A stretch of DNA of 64,000 nt, from the NCBI GenBank assembly GCA_005406025.1, contig BGZK01000154.1, positions 248,001 to 312,000 on the forward strand, in the 5' to 3' direction. The position numbers were made by a program, and so were the translations under genes. Source of the DNA: Eumeta japonica (Eukaryota; Arthropoda; Insecta; Lepidoptera; Psychidae). Shown here in pieces: positions 1-11,950 of this stretch (within the stretch, counting starts at the first letter, position 1; the number at the start of each line of letters is the position of its first letter). The notes beneath the pieces were generated by a model. It was given only the letters and a program-made list of their open reading frames with translations. It was not told the origin of the DNA and searched no databases.

Positions 1-1318
1 GATCTCGCTGGAAAGTAAAACAGAAAACCAATGAACTTTATAAGGACTAACAAAAACAAATACTTCACTAACTTTACTATAATTAACAAATTCAACTTCA
101 ATAGAAATCACAAGATGGCCAGAACAGAACTTGTAGTAACTCAATCAAAAAAGACTAGACCAAGACAAAACCCAATAACCGCTAAGCTTGAAAAACACCA
201 ACTGGAACAAATAACAACAAACCTAAAGAACAAACTCATAGATTTCCGATCTAACACAAAGAAACTAGGAACACAAGGAAAGAACAACTGGATGGAAGAT
301 ACCATAAAAACCCAGATACAATTCACAGCAATTATTAAAGTCAGAGAGAAAAAATGGTTAACAGCAAATACCATGCAACTACTAGAAGACAGAAAACACT
401 TAATCAGCGCTAAGCATACACAAGACAGAAGAAAACTTTTTAATATCTAATTTCTTTATTAATCTTTTAACAAAGATTAATAAAGAAATTAAACATTACA
501 TAAGGAACGACAGGAAGAAGAACAGAATGGAAACAGTGGAAAAGTATAGAAGTAAAACGGGGGGAATCAAATAATCTTACAGAGAACTGAAGAATTCGAT
601 GAACTGGATCGTGAAAATTAAAACAGTTAGTGGAAGGTGGAATCACCGCAGAACAGATATACTGGGAACAACAACATTCTACTACAAGAAACTGTACGGA
701 AACAATAAAAAAGAAAAGGAAATAGATTTGGCTAACGCCATAAGCGTCCTTAGCATCCTTGAAGCTGAAGTTGAAAAAGCAATAGATACACAAAGTGTAG
801 GTAAAACACCAGGTTCCGATGGAATAAACAACGGAATACTAAGGTAAGGCAAGGAAATCTTAATACCAGTCCTTACAGATATGTTCAATAATATCATAGA
901 CACTGAAGTAGTCCCCCAGCAATGGACAGAGTCTAACATTATCCTGTTGTAAAAGAAAGGAGATAAACATGAAATAAGGAACTATCGTCCCATCAGCCTT
1001 ATGTCTAACATACACAAAGTTTTGGCTAAAATCATACTAAAACGTATTGAAAGAACACTAGACGAACAGCAACCCATTGAGCAAGCTGGTTTTCTCAAGA
1101 ACTACTCGGTGATTGACCATATCCATACAGTTCGTCAGATTTTAGAGAAATACAATGAATATCAGCTTACATAGTCTATCGCATTTATTGACTACAGCAA
1201 AGCATTCGATTCTCCACTACATAAAAAAACATATGGGAAACGTTATTGGAACAAGGAGTTGAATATAAACACATCCGATTAATAAAGAATGTGTACAGTC
1301 ACAGCACACCGACAGAAT
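1..1318 (+). pseudogene. Dead RTE-clade non-LTR retrotransposon (linker and reverse transcriptase)
   Basis: Conceptual translation shows the order of an RTE-type element. A basic linker is open at 31-450. The entry to the reverse transcriptase domain includes KTPGSDGI near 807-830. It continues with NYRPISLMSNIHKVLAK near 980-1030 and PIEQAGFLKNYSVIDHIHT near 1075-1130, and the palm motif FIDYSKAFDS falls near 1185-1213. Several in-frame stops interrupt it (near 845, 950 and 1173), and the frame is lost after the palm motif. The 5' end lies outside the window or is missing, and the 3' half (the FADD motif onward) is absent, cut off where the next repeat begins. The copy cannot encode a working enzyme. 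Family knowledge supports RTE; the subfamily is not resolved. Confidence 0.87.
449..490. repeat. Perfect 19-bp hairpin inside the dead RTE
   Basis: The arm at 449-467 is exactly the reverse complement of 472-490, with a 4-base loop (TAAC). It lies between the linker frame, which ends at its first base, and the reverse transcriptase part. A coding sequence would not normally carry such a perfect palindrome, so it probably arose after the element died. Confidence 0.9.
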
Positions 1319-3341
1319 CCAATTAGAATCAAATTTTATATAACAAATTTATAATAATTCAAAGTTTTCATTTTAGAATTATAACAATTTTACTCAATAA
1401 GATATTTTTTTAAGAAATTTATTATTTCTTAAATTGACCATATGCATTTGAATTTTCCTTACCCACCATTTCCAAGTAGGAAATATAAAATAATTCACTG
1501 GGAGAAATATTTTTGAGACGGCAACTTTACTTTTACTACCGAATAACCGAAATACCGAACTTTACTTTTACGTTTTCTGCGTTGAATCTGCTACATTGAA
1601 AGTTGACTACAGATTTACAATCGCCCTCTCAGATATTATGTAACGAATTGTTCCAGGTATGTCATTAATAAGTGGAATGATGATGGTGAAGAAGAAAAAA
1701 CTGCTGAAGTCGGAGAGCGTAATGAGAATGAAGCTTTTATTAATACAGGGAGACTCTCTGTCAAAAATATTCGTTTTAAGTTGTTCACACAAAAAGTGTA
1801 ATATTAGTCGGATAAAATTTCTTCTTAGAAGTTGACTAATGTGCTACTGAAAGTGTATTAATCAATTCGTTTATGCTCCACACATTTTTGTGGATGTAAA
1901 ACCAACTGAGTTGCTATCGAAAATGATGATCATGGAAAAGAAGAAAATACATATGTAAAAGGAGGGACACCTGCACACCTGCAGAAGAAGAAGAGACACT
2001 GGCAAACGAAGAAGAAGACGAAAAAAGTGTAGCTGCTGTAGACAACAATTCACTTGATGAGATAAATATTAACTATTATATTCTTTTTAATTATTATAAG
2101 AATTTGTGAATTATACAGTCAAAAATGTTTTATGTAATATTAAGAATTAATATTTCTTCAATAACTTGAATGTATAATCATTATAACAATGTACTTACTG
2201 TAAATAATGAAAAATTCTGAAAAAAGACTTAGTGAATGCTATTTCAATTTGTTATAACGAATATTTCTTATAGTAATTGATAAGCACATCTTTATAGCAA
2301 TCGACCAAAGAGATGGGAAAAACTACGAAATTTTGGAAGATATTTAAAATTTCTACTATTCCAATTGCAGCCTTATATATTTTTTTTTCTCAATGTCCAT
2401 TTGTTATAGCATATTACTATTCACAATCTTATAGGGATTTGGACGCTCTACAAAAAAAATGTTAGATTTTAGATAAATCCACACCTTCAAAAGTTATTGG
2501 AGGTTTAGAATTTGATTAGTGATTTTTTGAAAAATTTTGCTATTTTATAGCAAAAGTATTAAATTTTACAAAAAAAGTTACTCGACTTTTTTTGAGGAAC
2601 GTTTAATTTCCTACCAATTCTTTTACCTGATTTTTCAAAACTTCTTAGGGTTCGTGACTTTTTTTTGTCACGATTTCAATGTCAATCAATTTAATTCAAC
2701 CAGAATACGTATTGTTTTAAATATTTTACTACAATTGTGAAAGATTAAAATTTCACAAATTAGTGTTATTAAAATATAGATAAATCAATTCCCTTATTTT
2801 TCAATCAAACCATATTTTCAGAAATTTAAATGAAACAATTACTTGCCCTCTTTTTCAAGGCACGTGCAAAGATCGCGCGCTAGTCACACATCGCCTCTTC
2901 CTTCTTTCTATTGATTTTGATATCGACCTATCATTGTTGTTTTCTATCTTTCTTTGGCAATTTTTCTTTCTCTTTTCTTTCCTTGATGCTCTCCAATATA
3001 TTGTCCATCAGTTCAAAGTCGTATGTGATCGTATTACATTACACATAAATGTAATTGTATGTTCAATGGCACACTGAGGCCCATTAAGACAAAATAGCGC
3101 ATGTGCGTGAGGTGCCTTATTCGGTAGAAAAAGTAAAGTTGCCGTTTAAAAAAATATTTCTCCCAGTGAATTATTTTATACCTGCTTGAATGGTGGATAA
3201 GGAAAATTCAAATGCATATGGTCAATTTAAGAAAAAATAAATTTCTTAAAAAAATTATTTCATCGAGTAAAATTGTTATAATTCTAAAATAAAAACTTTA
3301 AATTGTTATAAATTTATCATATAAAATTTTGAATAAATTGT
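1319..3341. mobile_element. 2.0-kb element with inverted arms of about 225 bp
   Basis: The segment 1319-1548 matches the reverse complement of 3110-3341 almost throughout. Shared blocks include TTGACCATATGCATTTGAAT and CACTGGGAGAAATATTTTT, with small indels. The internal 1.56 kb is AT-rich, with no long frame. A short stretch near 1670-1780 reads as acidic residues, which could be a worn coding remnant but is not enough to name a transposase. The left arm abuts the truncated RTE copy directly, so the element probably inserted into it. Long arms suggest a foldback-type or long-TIR DNA transposon. No clear target duplication was found, so the superfamily is open. Confidence 0.75.
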
Positions 3342-3480
3342 CCCTTAAATTAAAGATTACTATTTTCTGAGTAAATTAATAAAAATGTGTATATACATTT
3401 ATCAAATATATTAATTTTTCAGCAATTTTGATTTTTTAAAGTTGTTACTGTCATCATCTAGCTTCTAGCTACCCTATCTC
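3342..3480. repeat. Dispersed repeat shared with 34395-34515
   Basis: Several blocks recur in the same order at 34395-34515: a run like AAATTAAAG, TATTTTCT-AGTAAATT, TATATTAATTTTTCAG and a closing TAGCTTCTAGC. It starts right at the outer edge of the right inverted arm of the preceding element, so it may be older flanking repeat or part of the element's end. Confidence 0.55.
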
Positions 3481-5380
3481 GTTTAATTTTGATAATAGCG
3501 AAAAATGTAGACATTATTTTTTTTATAAAATTTGGTGCTCTAAAATTTTTTTTTAAAATCCTTTTCGTTTTTCCAGAATTAAAGAAAAAAATTGCTTTTC
3601 TTCGTTTCTCGGGGATGATTTTAAAAAAAACTTACACAGTTCGTTTTTATATCTTTCAAAGTAACTTATCTATATCAAAAATTAGAGTTTTTATATCAAA
3701 TTTTGATTTAAAGGCCTATTTTTCTTGGACTAGTTTGTCTAATGGGATAATTGTGGAAGGCTACTATCACCCGAAGCTGTGGGTAATGGAACTTGTTGTT
3801 GAAATACTGTGAATCAGCTCCTTCTCAACCTATTTACGCTACTGAGTCCAGAAAGTGCATAAATGTTCAACGAAAGATATCTAAGATAATTGTGGTTCAC
3901 TGTAAAGCGGCCCGCCCACGGAGTCTTACATTACCCTTTTATAATGTCTAGTAAATTATGATACAGGATATAAGTAACCCCTGAAAACCAAAATTTCGGG
4001 TACAATTGTAGCAACAGTTGGGGCTCTTGTTGTAAGTTAAAAAACCAGTATTCGAAAAGGCCCACTCTTTTTATGTTGTGTTGCGCATATATACAATGGA
4101 CAAAATGTAGTTGTGCAAATGTGTGCAATCGCGTATGCGTCTACGTTCGCGTGACATGCGCGTGCATGTGTTCAAAATAGAATTTCCCTCTTCACCGAAT
4201 GCAGTATAGAGCGCTCGATCGCGACACGCCTCCGACACACGTCCTAACATTTGCGTGGCGGCGTGCGCGTATCGTGTAGTGTAAGTCGGGACTCGCACGA
4301 CTGTCGGCGTCCGCGCCGCGACAGAGTTCGTCCGATGTTATACGACGTGATTTTCCCCTCTTTCTTATTGTATTTTTAATTATACCAATTTCTATGTTTG
4401 GCATATTTAAGTCTACAATTTTAGCCAAATAAGAAAAAAAATCATCCAAAAAAAGTGCTTGTACTTATGTACACCCGCGAGAAGTTGTACTACTTGGGTG
4501 TCAATAAAAAAATAATTTCTTTACTTTAAGAATATTTAAATAAATGTTGAATTAACGTAAACGATCATTATACGTCATCAAATACCATTAATAATAGTTT
4601 AGATAAATAATACCACAAATTATAATAGTATAATACAAATATAAATTATAATAATATAATATAATAATACAAATTAAAAAATATATTTTTTATACAGTTA
4701 AAACAAATTTATCTGATGTGTTTTTTTTTTCTTTCTGCGTCGTTAAAACATATTTTTATTCATACGAAATGTTGCACTCTATAAATTTCAAACAGAAATA
4801 TCTGATTAAATTTACGGATGCGTTTAAAAGTTTATGTATTTGTACTAAATGGCAGCACTTGGCATTGTAAGTTGCTATGATTTCTTTTAGTAACATGTTT
4901 GTTAAGACAACACGGGTTGAACGTCCACGTCAGTCGGAAAATCAAAATTAATTTACATCAGTTACCTAATCACTAATGTAACTACATACATGAAACCACG
5001 AAATAAATAAAACCTTATTCGAAACTAACTTCATGATATCGTACATCGGCGAGCGCAACTGACGTATAATACAACGCAAGAAACTTTACCGCTGTGAAGT
5101 TCGTCACGAAAGCTTTGAAATGGCGTAAAATAGAAACGGGGTAAAGAAGAAGGTAAAGTCGGGGAGTGTAATATTTGCGCAGTATATTATTCGCAGTCAA
5201 TTCAGAGCGGCAAAATTTCGTGAGTTGTACTGTAAGTTTATCATTCGAAACAACTTCACGGTGTCTCACTTCGGCGCTTAAATCATCTTATTCCTTCCAT
5301 AATTTACTAAAATACATTCTGACCTTTTAACCTTAACGCCCCCAAAGAAACGAAAATGTAATCTACTTCAAATGCGTACT
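3481..5380. other. Noncoding, AT-rich with one CpG-rich patch
   Basis: No convincing coding exon or RNA gene is visible. A CpG-richer block at about 4190-4345 stands out from flanks near 30% GC. The longest open frames are short and have no recognisable protein character. Confidence 0.5.
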
Positions 5381-5389
5381 ATTCAACCA

Positions 5390-5615
5390 CTGGATCGTTC
5401 GGCGCGTCCCGAGCTGACGGTCGGGTCGTGGGCAGGCGGCGCGCGGGCCGACGTCACCTGTAGCTATGAACTCAACATTAGCCGAGTGCTGAAGAACAAC
5501 AACGTACAGACGTTGAAAACGTGAGACGCCAGCGGCCGGGCGGAGCGGGACAGCCCCGATTGAAAGCGTGCAGGCTGCGGGGGCGCGCGCCCGCCGACTG
5601 CGACAGCTCTTCATT
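5390..5615. other. CpG-rich patch in AT-rich flank
   Basis: GC content rises sharply, with dense CpG (for example GGGGGCGCGCGCCCGCCGAC near 5579-5598). Open frames here are low-complexity by-products of GC richness. It may be a promoter-type or regulatory island, or a remnant of GC-rich repeat. Nothing in the bases decides between these. Confidence 0.4.
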
Positions 5616-5949
5616 GTTCGAATAAGTATCAGGAGATCGTCAAAAAATTGACTGGTTCATTATTTCTTATTTCTCCGTCTGCCTGAACGATGTGATCGCG
5701 TCGACCGCCCAGAGAGGTGAACTAATGAAATATTTAAATGAATCTCTCCAAACAAGAGCACAGTCGTCTATCCCAAATATTTGGCTTGAGCCCCTCCCCC
5801 AACCCGACCCAATCTCACGCGACGTGAGATTTTTAATGTGCGTGATTTTAGTGTAGATACGTTAATCTACGTTTGATTGCATTGTTGTGTTGGATTTATT
5901 TAAAAAATATAATTTGTTTATTTTTTATTAGCGAGCGACTCAGTAGTCG

Positions 5950-5987
5950 CATAAACGTGTTGGTTCCAGTGAACCAACACGTTTATG
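5950..5987. repeat. Perfect 17-bp hairpin
   Basis: The arm at 5950-5966 is the exact reverse complement of 5971-5987, with loop CAGT. The stem is mixed in composition (core AACGTGTTGGTTC), so chance is unlikely. Confidence 0.9.
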
Positions 5988-6309
5988 TGAGTTTCAGTAA
6001 ATCATCTACTCGCGATTTAGCCATTCTAAACCGTTGCTGCTTGCACACAGAAACTCAGAACCTCAATAAATATTATTGTGTAGAATTTAGTCATATTTAA
6101 GTGGAAAAACATGTTTAATTTAACCCAGTTTCCTCGCAATTTCGCACTGTTCCTTGTGGAAAATTTTTTTGTGATATTTGACGAGACCCTCCCCCAACCC
6201 CAAATAACTCCCTCAAGCGCCTCACGTAATCAATGACCGCCTGCTACGTAACATTTAACAATAAACATACCCGCCGACCTTAGAAATATTTCACCTGGGA
6301 AGAACAGGT

Positions 6310-6450
6310 CCGACCGACGTCGAGTAGCGGAGTGCGCGGCGCCCGCCGCGGCCGGTCGTCGAACCAGGAGTATTCTGTGTCAAGAAACTGAAAGGGCGTC
6401 CCCGGGCGCCGGGCGCCGCGCGGGGGCGCCGCGCTCGCTTCAGCTCATCC
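6310..6450. other. CpG-rich patch with GGGCGCC repeats
   Basis: A short island includes repeated GGGCGCC units near 6400-6430. No frame in it looks like protein. It resembles the patches at 8740-9000 and 9285-9440. Confidence 0.4.
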
Positions 6451-7664
6451 GATTATTGTTAACGGAAACTAATTATTCATCGATAATTAACTTCATTTGT
6501 CTTCGGTTGTTTTATGCGATTAAGACTACGGCGAAGCTGAAGAGTATACGACGACAAGAAATAACTTTGATAATTATGCAGCTGAAAATTAACAATATTT
6601 TAAGTTCCTTCTTGTACTTAGCTCGTGCTCAAAGTGAAGATACCATCGAGCATACTTTGCAAAATATTTAACTTTTAATGGGTACACTTAGAATTCGAAC
6701 TTCGACGAGGCCTGTACATTTTCTATAAAAAATATGTATTGTTTGAAGTTTGTGCTCGCTTGAAAAGGATCATGTCGACAGACAGACCGAGATTATAAAA
6801 CTAAAAGGTTGTAAGATGGACAAGTACTTTTTTTGGTCCAAAAAGAATCAAAATACTGCGATAAAGAACGAAAGCGAATGTGGAAATCGCGATAGAAAGA
6901 GAGTTTACGTCAAACGAAAGCGACAAAAAGATCTGAAGTGCGATTGAACTGCAGGCCATCTCTAAACCTTGCCGTAATTGTAAAACTTACAGGGTTCTCA
7001 AATATCTTCAACGGTATATATGTGCTCGTAAAAATTCATATTTATTAATAGTTTTCTACTCTAAAACACTAATAACATACGAATAGTTAGACTTTTTTCA
7101 CAAATTTTCGTGTTGAATTTCATTTGTGTTTTATTATAGGTTTTCTTTGTTACAAAAAAAAAAATAAATTGGGACAGAAATTATATGCTTTTTTTGGAGA
7201 AAGAATGAATTTTTCTTCATGGTAGAGAAGTCATATGATGGGAAAAATCGATCTTACTCTTGGACAACTACATGGTCGTACGTAAACACTCTAGAACTTT
7301 TGTATTGTAAATCCTAAATCTATTTAGACAGCTTGTTCATATACGTACAAAAACCTAAAAAAAATATTGTATTTACACGATTTACTTATATACGAGTGAT
7401 TAGTTTTAACAACAAAGATGTGACAGAGTTTCAAAAATTATTCCGAACAAAAATTTGCAAGCTATTTTACACTTTTATAAATCGTTCGCTAAAAATATCT
7501 CTTGAACGAATCAGTCGATTTGCATTTCGTTTGCAGCATTCGACGTATTTTTAAAACGCCTTTTACTTATGGGAATCACTTCAAATTTTTAGGAAATTAA
7601 AATTGTGAGAAATCCATCTAAGAATAAGTCACTAAAATTATAAATGCCATAAACGGTTTCCCGT
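6451..7664. other. Noncoding stretch
   Basis: AT-rich, with no recognised gene. A 45-residue open stretch starting MDKYFFW near 6816 is lysine-rich and loosely recalls N-termini of transposon proteins, but no domain follows and it is not called. Confidence 0.4.
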
Positions 7665-7910
7665 TTGCGACTAGCTTGTGCTCCATGCTCCACCCGCGTA
7701 GACATAAAATGCGTTCCTCCACGTTGTCGTCGCCCCGGCCCGATCCCGGTTCTGCTTTCAGTGTCGATGGCTCATTACCGATTCCGATCGCGACCTAACT
7801 TTAGATTCCGACTCCGTTCTTGGTCTAAGAAGATTCCTATTTCATTATCAACTCCCACTCCGCTTTAGATACACCCCTCGGTACTACTCCTCATTCCGAT
7901 TTCGGTCACG
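7665..7910 (-). mobile_element. Repeat terminus followed by degenerate 6-bp array
   Basis: The segment begins with GACTAGCTTGTGCTCCATGC and a CCCGCGTAGAC block, a worn version of a terminus also seen near 24971, 26261 and 40660. A degenerate array of six-base units follows (GATTCC, GATTCT, GATCGC and similar) from about 7735 to 7905. The same order of terminus then hexamer array occurs in other copies. I infer one dispersed element family, Helitron-like by its CTAG end; the assignment is tentative. Confidence 0.55.
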
Positions 7911-8735
7911 CTTTTGAGTGTGATTAATTCACCTTCTTAGAGCTAATTTTTCAAAAATGATATATGTTTGTTATTCTTCATTTGTAACAAGTAGCTAAAA
8001 TGTAAATTTTCAATCCAATAGCTTTAGCGGTTTCGATTTTCCTTACAAAATTTTACCGCTTAATTTTTTTTTTTGAGGTTAGTTTTAAAAAATCAACACA
8101 TGTGACTATTGTTATATTGCTTTAAGCAACTAAACTATTTAATTTTACAACCGTACTTTGAACAGTTTTGATTTTCCGTACAAAACGAGTTCACTCATTC
8201 TATCCCTTTAGGGGTTGTATTTTCAAAAATCCTTTGCTAGCACTCGCCTTCGTTATAATGCAAACCTTCCTACAAAGTTCCAAGTGTCTAGGACCCAGTA
8301 GTTGGAGCTGTGCATTGGTGTATCAGTCAGTCAGCTTACTCATATATCAATATATAGATTAATGACGGCTTTACATTTTAATTCTTTGTTTGGGATTACC
8401 TTTTGTACATCCTACTTTCACTTTCGGGTCACTGCACGATTAACTACTCTGAAATGGAACACGTTCTATATGAATTTGTTTTGTCACACATAGAACTCTA
8501 TTTATTATTTATTGTAAAGAGTCTCGAGCGGTGAGTAGCGAGCTACGTTGCCGCATTGAGCATAATTGTACATTACTGTTTAGCTTCATTTTTTGTCGAA
8601 ACCCCCACTTTAAATAAATGTGCTCCCATCACATGTTATTTCAGTACGAGCGAAATTTATGTCTTCAGCATCTGTACTAAGATATGCGAAACCTGAATGC
8701 GATAATAAATTTGCATAGCTTTCTACCGATCTCCT
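7911..8735. other. Noncoding stretch
   Basis: No gene recognised. A short run of CAGTCAGTCAG near 8320 resembles the TCAGTCAGTCAG tracts found at ends of the Helitron-like repeats near 40780 and 40980. Confidence 0.35.
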
Positions 8736-8739
8736 TTAT

Positions 8740-9000
8740 CACAATACAAAGAGCCGCGCAAGCTCCTTCGCTACGTCGCCGCTCGGTCGTTTACCTTTAC
8801 CTGAGTTTCTACAACACGAGTACAAGTATATTACCTGACAACCAGCGCCGAGTGGTACACCGCCGAGGAGCACCTGCCGGGCGCCGGGCGCCGGGCGCGG
8901 CGCCGGGCGCGGCCGGAGCCGCCGCCGGTGCACATCTCGCCGACATCACCACCACCGGTACGCGGGCGTGAGCCGGCGAGGGCAGCGGAGACAGAACATT
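8740..9000. other. CpG-rich island with GGGCGCC minisatellite
   Basis: The core at about 8876-8925 repeats GGGCGCC-like units, giving four GGG runs on the plus strand. Frames through it are arginine, alanine and proline rich in all phases, as expected from composition. It may be regulatory, or a small GC minisatellite. Confidence 0.5.
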
Positions 9001-10180
9001 TACAGACTACCGAGAACGTCCGGAATTCAAATAGCCGCGTTAACCACCAATCACCAATCGGCAGCAGGCAGTTAGTTGTACTGTCGTGGAAGAGAGTCGA
9101 TTTAAGTATGAGAGCGGAAATGAAATCCTTCACTCTTTATCGGTCTTTAAAAATGATGTCCTGATGATACAAAAAAATGTAGTTTATTAAAAGTATCTTA
9201 AAATGTGACCATGGTGTTGCGTATGAAAGTTAACGTGCCGACAGGGACAACATCGCTCGGGACCAAAACGTGCTTCCATCGACCTGTTGCGCCTTAAGAC
9301 TTCTGCGGATCATCAGGTCGCCGCGCCCCCGCCGCTACCAGGGCGGCAGCGACGCGCGGCGGCCGAGCGCCGCGGCCATTCATGACGCCCGGTCGATGAA
9401 CCGGGGCGCGAGCGAGACGGAAACGGGACGCGACCGTCGTCGTCTCTTTCTATCGAGCGTGCTTCAGGATATTACACTTAAATTGTAGAACCGTAAGTTA
9501 TAAATTGTATTGCTCGCTTTGCAGTAACAGGTGACACCGCAAGAAAAATTTTAAAGAAAAGGATGGCGAGGCGTCGGCGAAAATTAGATTTTAACATTAG
9601 GGTCTAAAAGCTGATATCTCTTTGGACAAGAGAAATTTTGGTTTTGTGAAAAAACGTTATGGGACCGTGAGAAATTCGGGAAGAAACTTCTTCGGCGGTA
9701 CCAGGACGACATGCCCTATCGGGAGCGCCGTTTCCCACGGGCAGGCGGCGCGCGCCGCCGGTTCCCACGCGCGCCCTACGAGAGCCCGCTTCGTAATTTA
9801 ATATATACAAAGGTTCCTATCCCGTTTAACTACAATAATGCCAATTTTTTTGTATAAAATTTTGTAACACGTAGTTAGAAAATATTTCTTCATTACTTTA
9901 CATACACATAATTTGTTTTGTCCAATTCCATGAAAAAATCAAGAATCGACCCCTAGTTATGTGACATAATTTTTGTTTAAGCGATCTCGTTTATCTATTT
10001 TTATTTCTACATATTTACTTCTAGACGAACTCTAAGTTGAAATTTTAAATTTGATTATCGAAAATTCTGAGAGCACAAGTTCTAGAAATAAAACATAGTA
10101 AAATAATTTTATTGAAAGAGAAAGCATTTTCTCTTTGTCGGCTAAGCGAGAACTACCATTAAAAAATATCAATCATCGAA
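9001..10180. other. Noncoding, two further CpG-rich patches
   Basis: Patches lie at about 9285-9440 and 9700-9790. The rest is AT-rich. No exon, RNA gene or named repeat was recognised. Confidence 0.4.
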
Positions 10181-10184
10181 AGCT

Positions 10185-10410
10185 GACGACGGGCTCGATG
10201 GGGGTCGCGCTAGGGTCGGTGCGGGGGCGGGCGCGCCGATCGAGCCTCATCGGCGATTTCCGATAATGGCGAACCGTTCGGAAATCACCAGGACTCCAAC
10301 AACGCCGCGCACGCCGGCTCGAGCGACGGCGGCCGACAGCCGCGTTGCACCGGCTGCAGGTGCGGGCCGCGTGTGCATCCGCCTGTGCACGCATACGGAA
10401 CCGCTTTCGC
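10185..10410. other. CpG-rich patch
   Basis: Dense CpG over about 225 bases. Overlapping frames on both strands are arginine-rich and change character between phases, so no protein is inferred. Confidence 0.4.
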
Positions 10411-10725
10411 ACACGAGTTTGTGGCAGTACAAGATATTTATTTTACTTTTTATTTTTGTTATTTATTTTAAAATGAAAACAGTCTTATTAAATATTTTCG
10501 ATTGTCTATTTCTTTAAAGGACAGTCCGCTTTTATAAACTATCACTTAATTTCTTCTCACACTCTCTAATGAAAGTATTTTTAAACTAATACATCTGTCT
10601 GTTAATTCCACCACATTAGTATATTCGGTAACGTTGCGGGTAATAAATGTAAGAGCTAGCTTACACTAGTTTATAATAGTAGCGTTATATATCATAGCAT
10701 GTCTGTATTAAAAATATATTTAACT

Positions 10726-11045
10726 AGCCGTAACTCGCCCACTTTGCCGAGTATAAATTTAAGTTTAACCACAATTTATTTTTGTGAAATGAAAACTTCT
10801 TTAGCACAGCTGTTATTTGACATTCGATGAAACGAATAGTCGACACTAATAAGGGATAAACATATATATCTATAGGATCTTGGCTGCGAGGGAATGAGAT
10901 AGAATATGAAATAGAATACCTGCGAAAGACTGAAATAAAATGTAAGGGAAAAAGATATATGTGTTTGTGTGCGTCTGCGTATTGTCTATGCAAAATTTGA
11001 TAACAATCTGTCCAGCCGTCGATGCGTGAAGAACATTCAAACATT
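10726..11045 (-). mobile_element. Worn dispersed element, terminus TAACTAGCCGTAACTCGCCC region
   Basis: The left edge resembles the CTAG plus GCCC terminus of other repeats in this window. The far end holds a phrase (ATCTGTCCAGCCGTCGATGC) typical of abundant lepidopteran interspersed repeats, in which this wording recurs. No frame survives. The family is inferred, not proven. Confidence 0.4.
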
Positions 11046-11689
11046 CTTTTACTTCTACAACATTATAAATAACCTAAAACCGTCTACAAAAACTTCCGTA
11101 TCAAAAGGTCAAAAACGCATACCGATTAATATTTTCATTCGAAAATAGACTCATGTGACTCTAATTGAAATGCGGGAACACGGACGCGTACGTGGTCTTT
11201 TACGTCGAAAATGAAAACAAAAGGCGTTGAGTAATTACGAATTGCTATTTTTAGGATTTCGTACATTCGAAGGGAAAAAGACGTAACCTTTAAGTATCAC
11301 TCGTGTCTGTTCGTCTGCCACGGCCGATCGGCTTCAAGTGTATCGGACCGCTCGAGCCGTAACGGGCGTACGCGGGTACACGCATTCCCTCCCTTTATTT
11401 CCGGAACAACGTAGCCTAAAATAATGAAAGGAATACAAAAAATAATTGCTTACTTATATAATTAATTACAGAAAAACAATAAGTCTATGGTCTTAAATAC
11501 ATATCTGGTTAATCTCTCAATATTGCGGGTGCAAACATTGCAGTTGTTTCAATTACCACAAACAAACCAAACTACTAACAAACCAAACAAATGACATATT
11601 CATTGTACGGAACCTTCTTCACGCGAGTCCCACTCTCACTTGTCTTGTTTTTTTTATAGTAAGAAATATTTGTAAATGCAAGAAATCCT

Positions 11690-11950
11690 ATGGCAGAGCC
11701 ATGCTGCGCCACAGTTGTTGCACTCGGTTGCAGTACAAAAGTACAAAAATGGGTCGATTTGACCACATTATTACAGAATACGGATGTGACGTATCAGCTT
11801 CCGCTGTTACATTTCGTGGAGCGAGTGGAGGTCCTCTCTATTATATACCTCTTCCTCTGGGGTTGCAAATGTCCGTGGTCGGCGGTGACCATCTCCTCTG
11901 TGACGGCTCGCGCGCTCGTTTGCCCCTCGAATATGACATAAGAAAATCTC
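11690..11950 (+). repeat. Interspersed repeat, lepidopteran type (copy 1)
   Basis: It ends with a stretch reading GCAAATGTCCGTGGTCGGCG followed by a block ending GCTCGTTTGCCCC. I know this wording from a very common interspersed repeat of moth and butterfly genomes. A more diverged copy lies at 37280-37545, sharing TTACATTTCGT and the GTGTCCATGG-type phrase. The overlapping short open frames are shadows of the repeat. Confidence 0.55.

Noticed and set aside
6813..6947. Lysine-rich frame starting MDKYFFW as a transposase N-terminus
   Set aside because: No zinc finger or catalytic domain follows; the resemblance is stylistic only.
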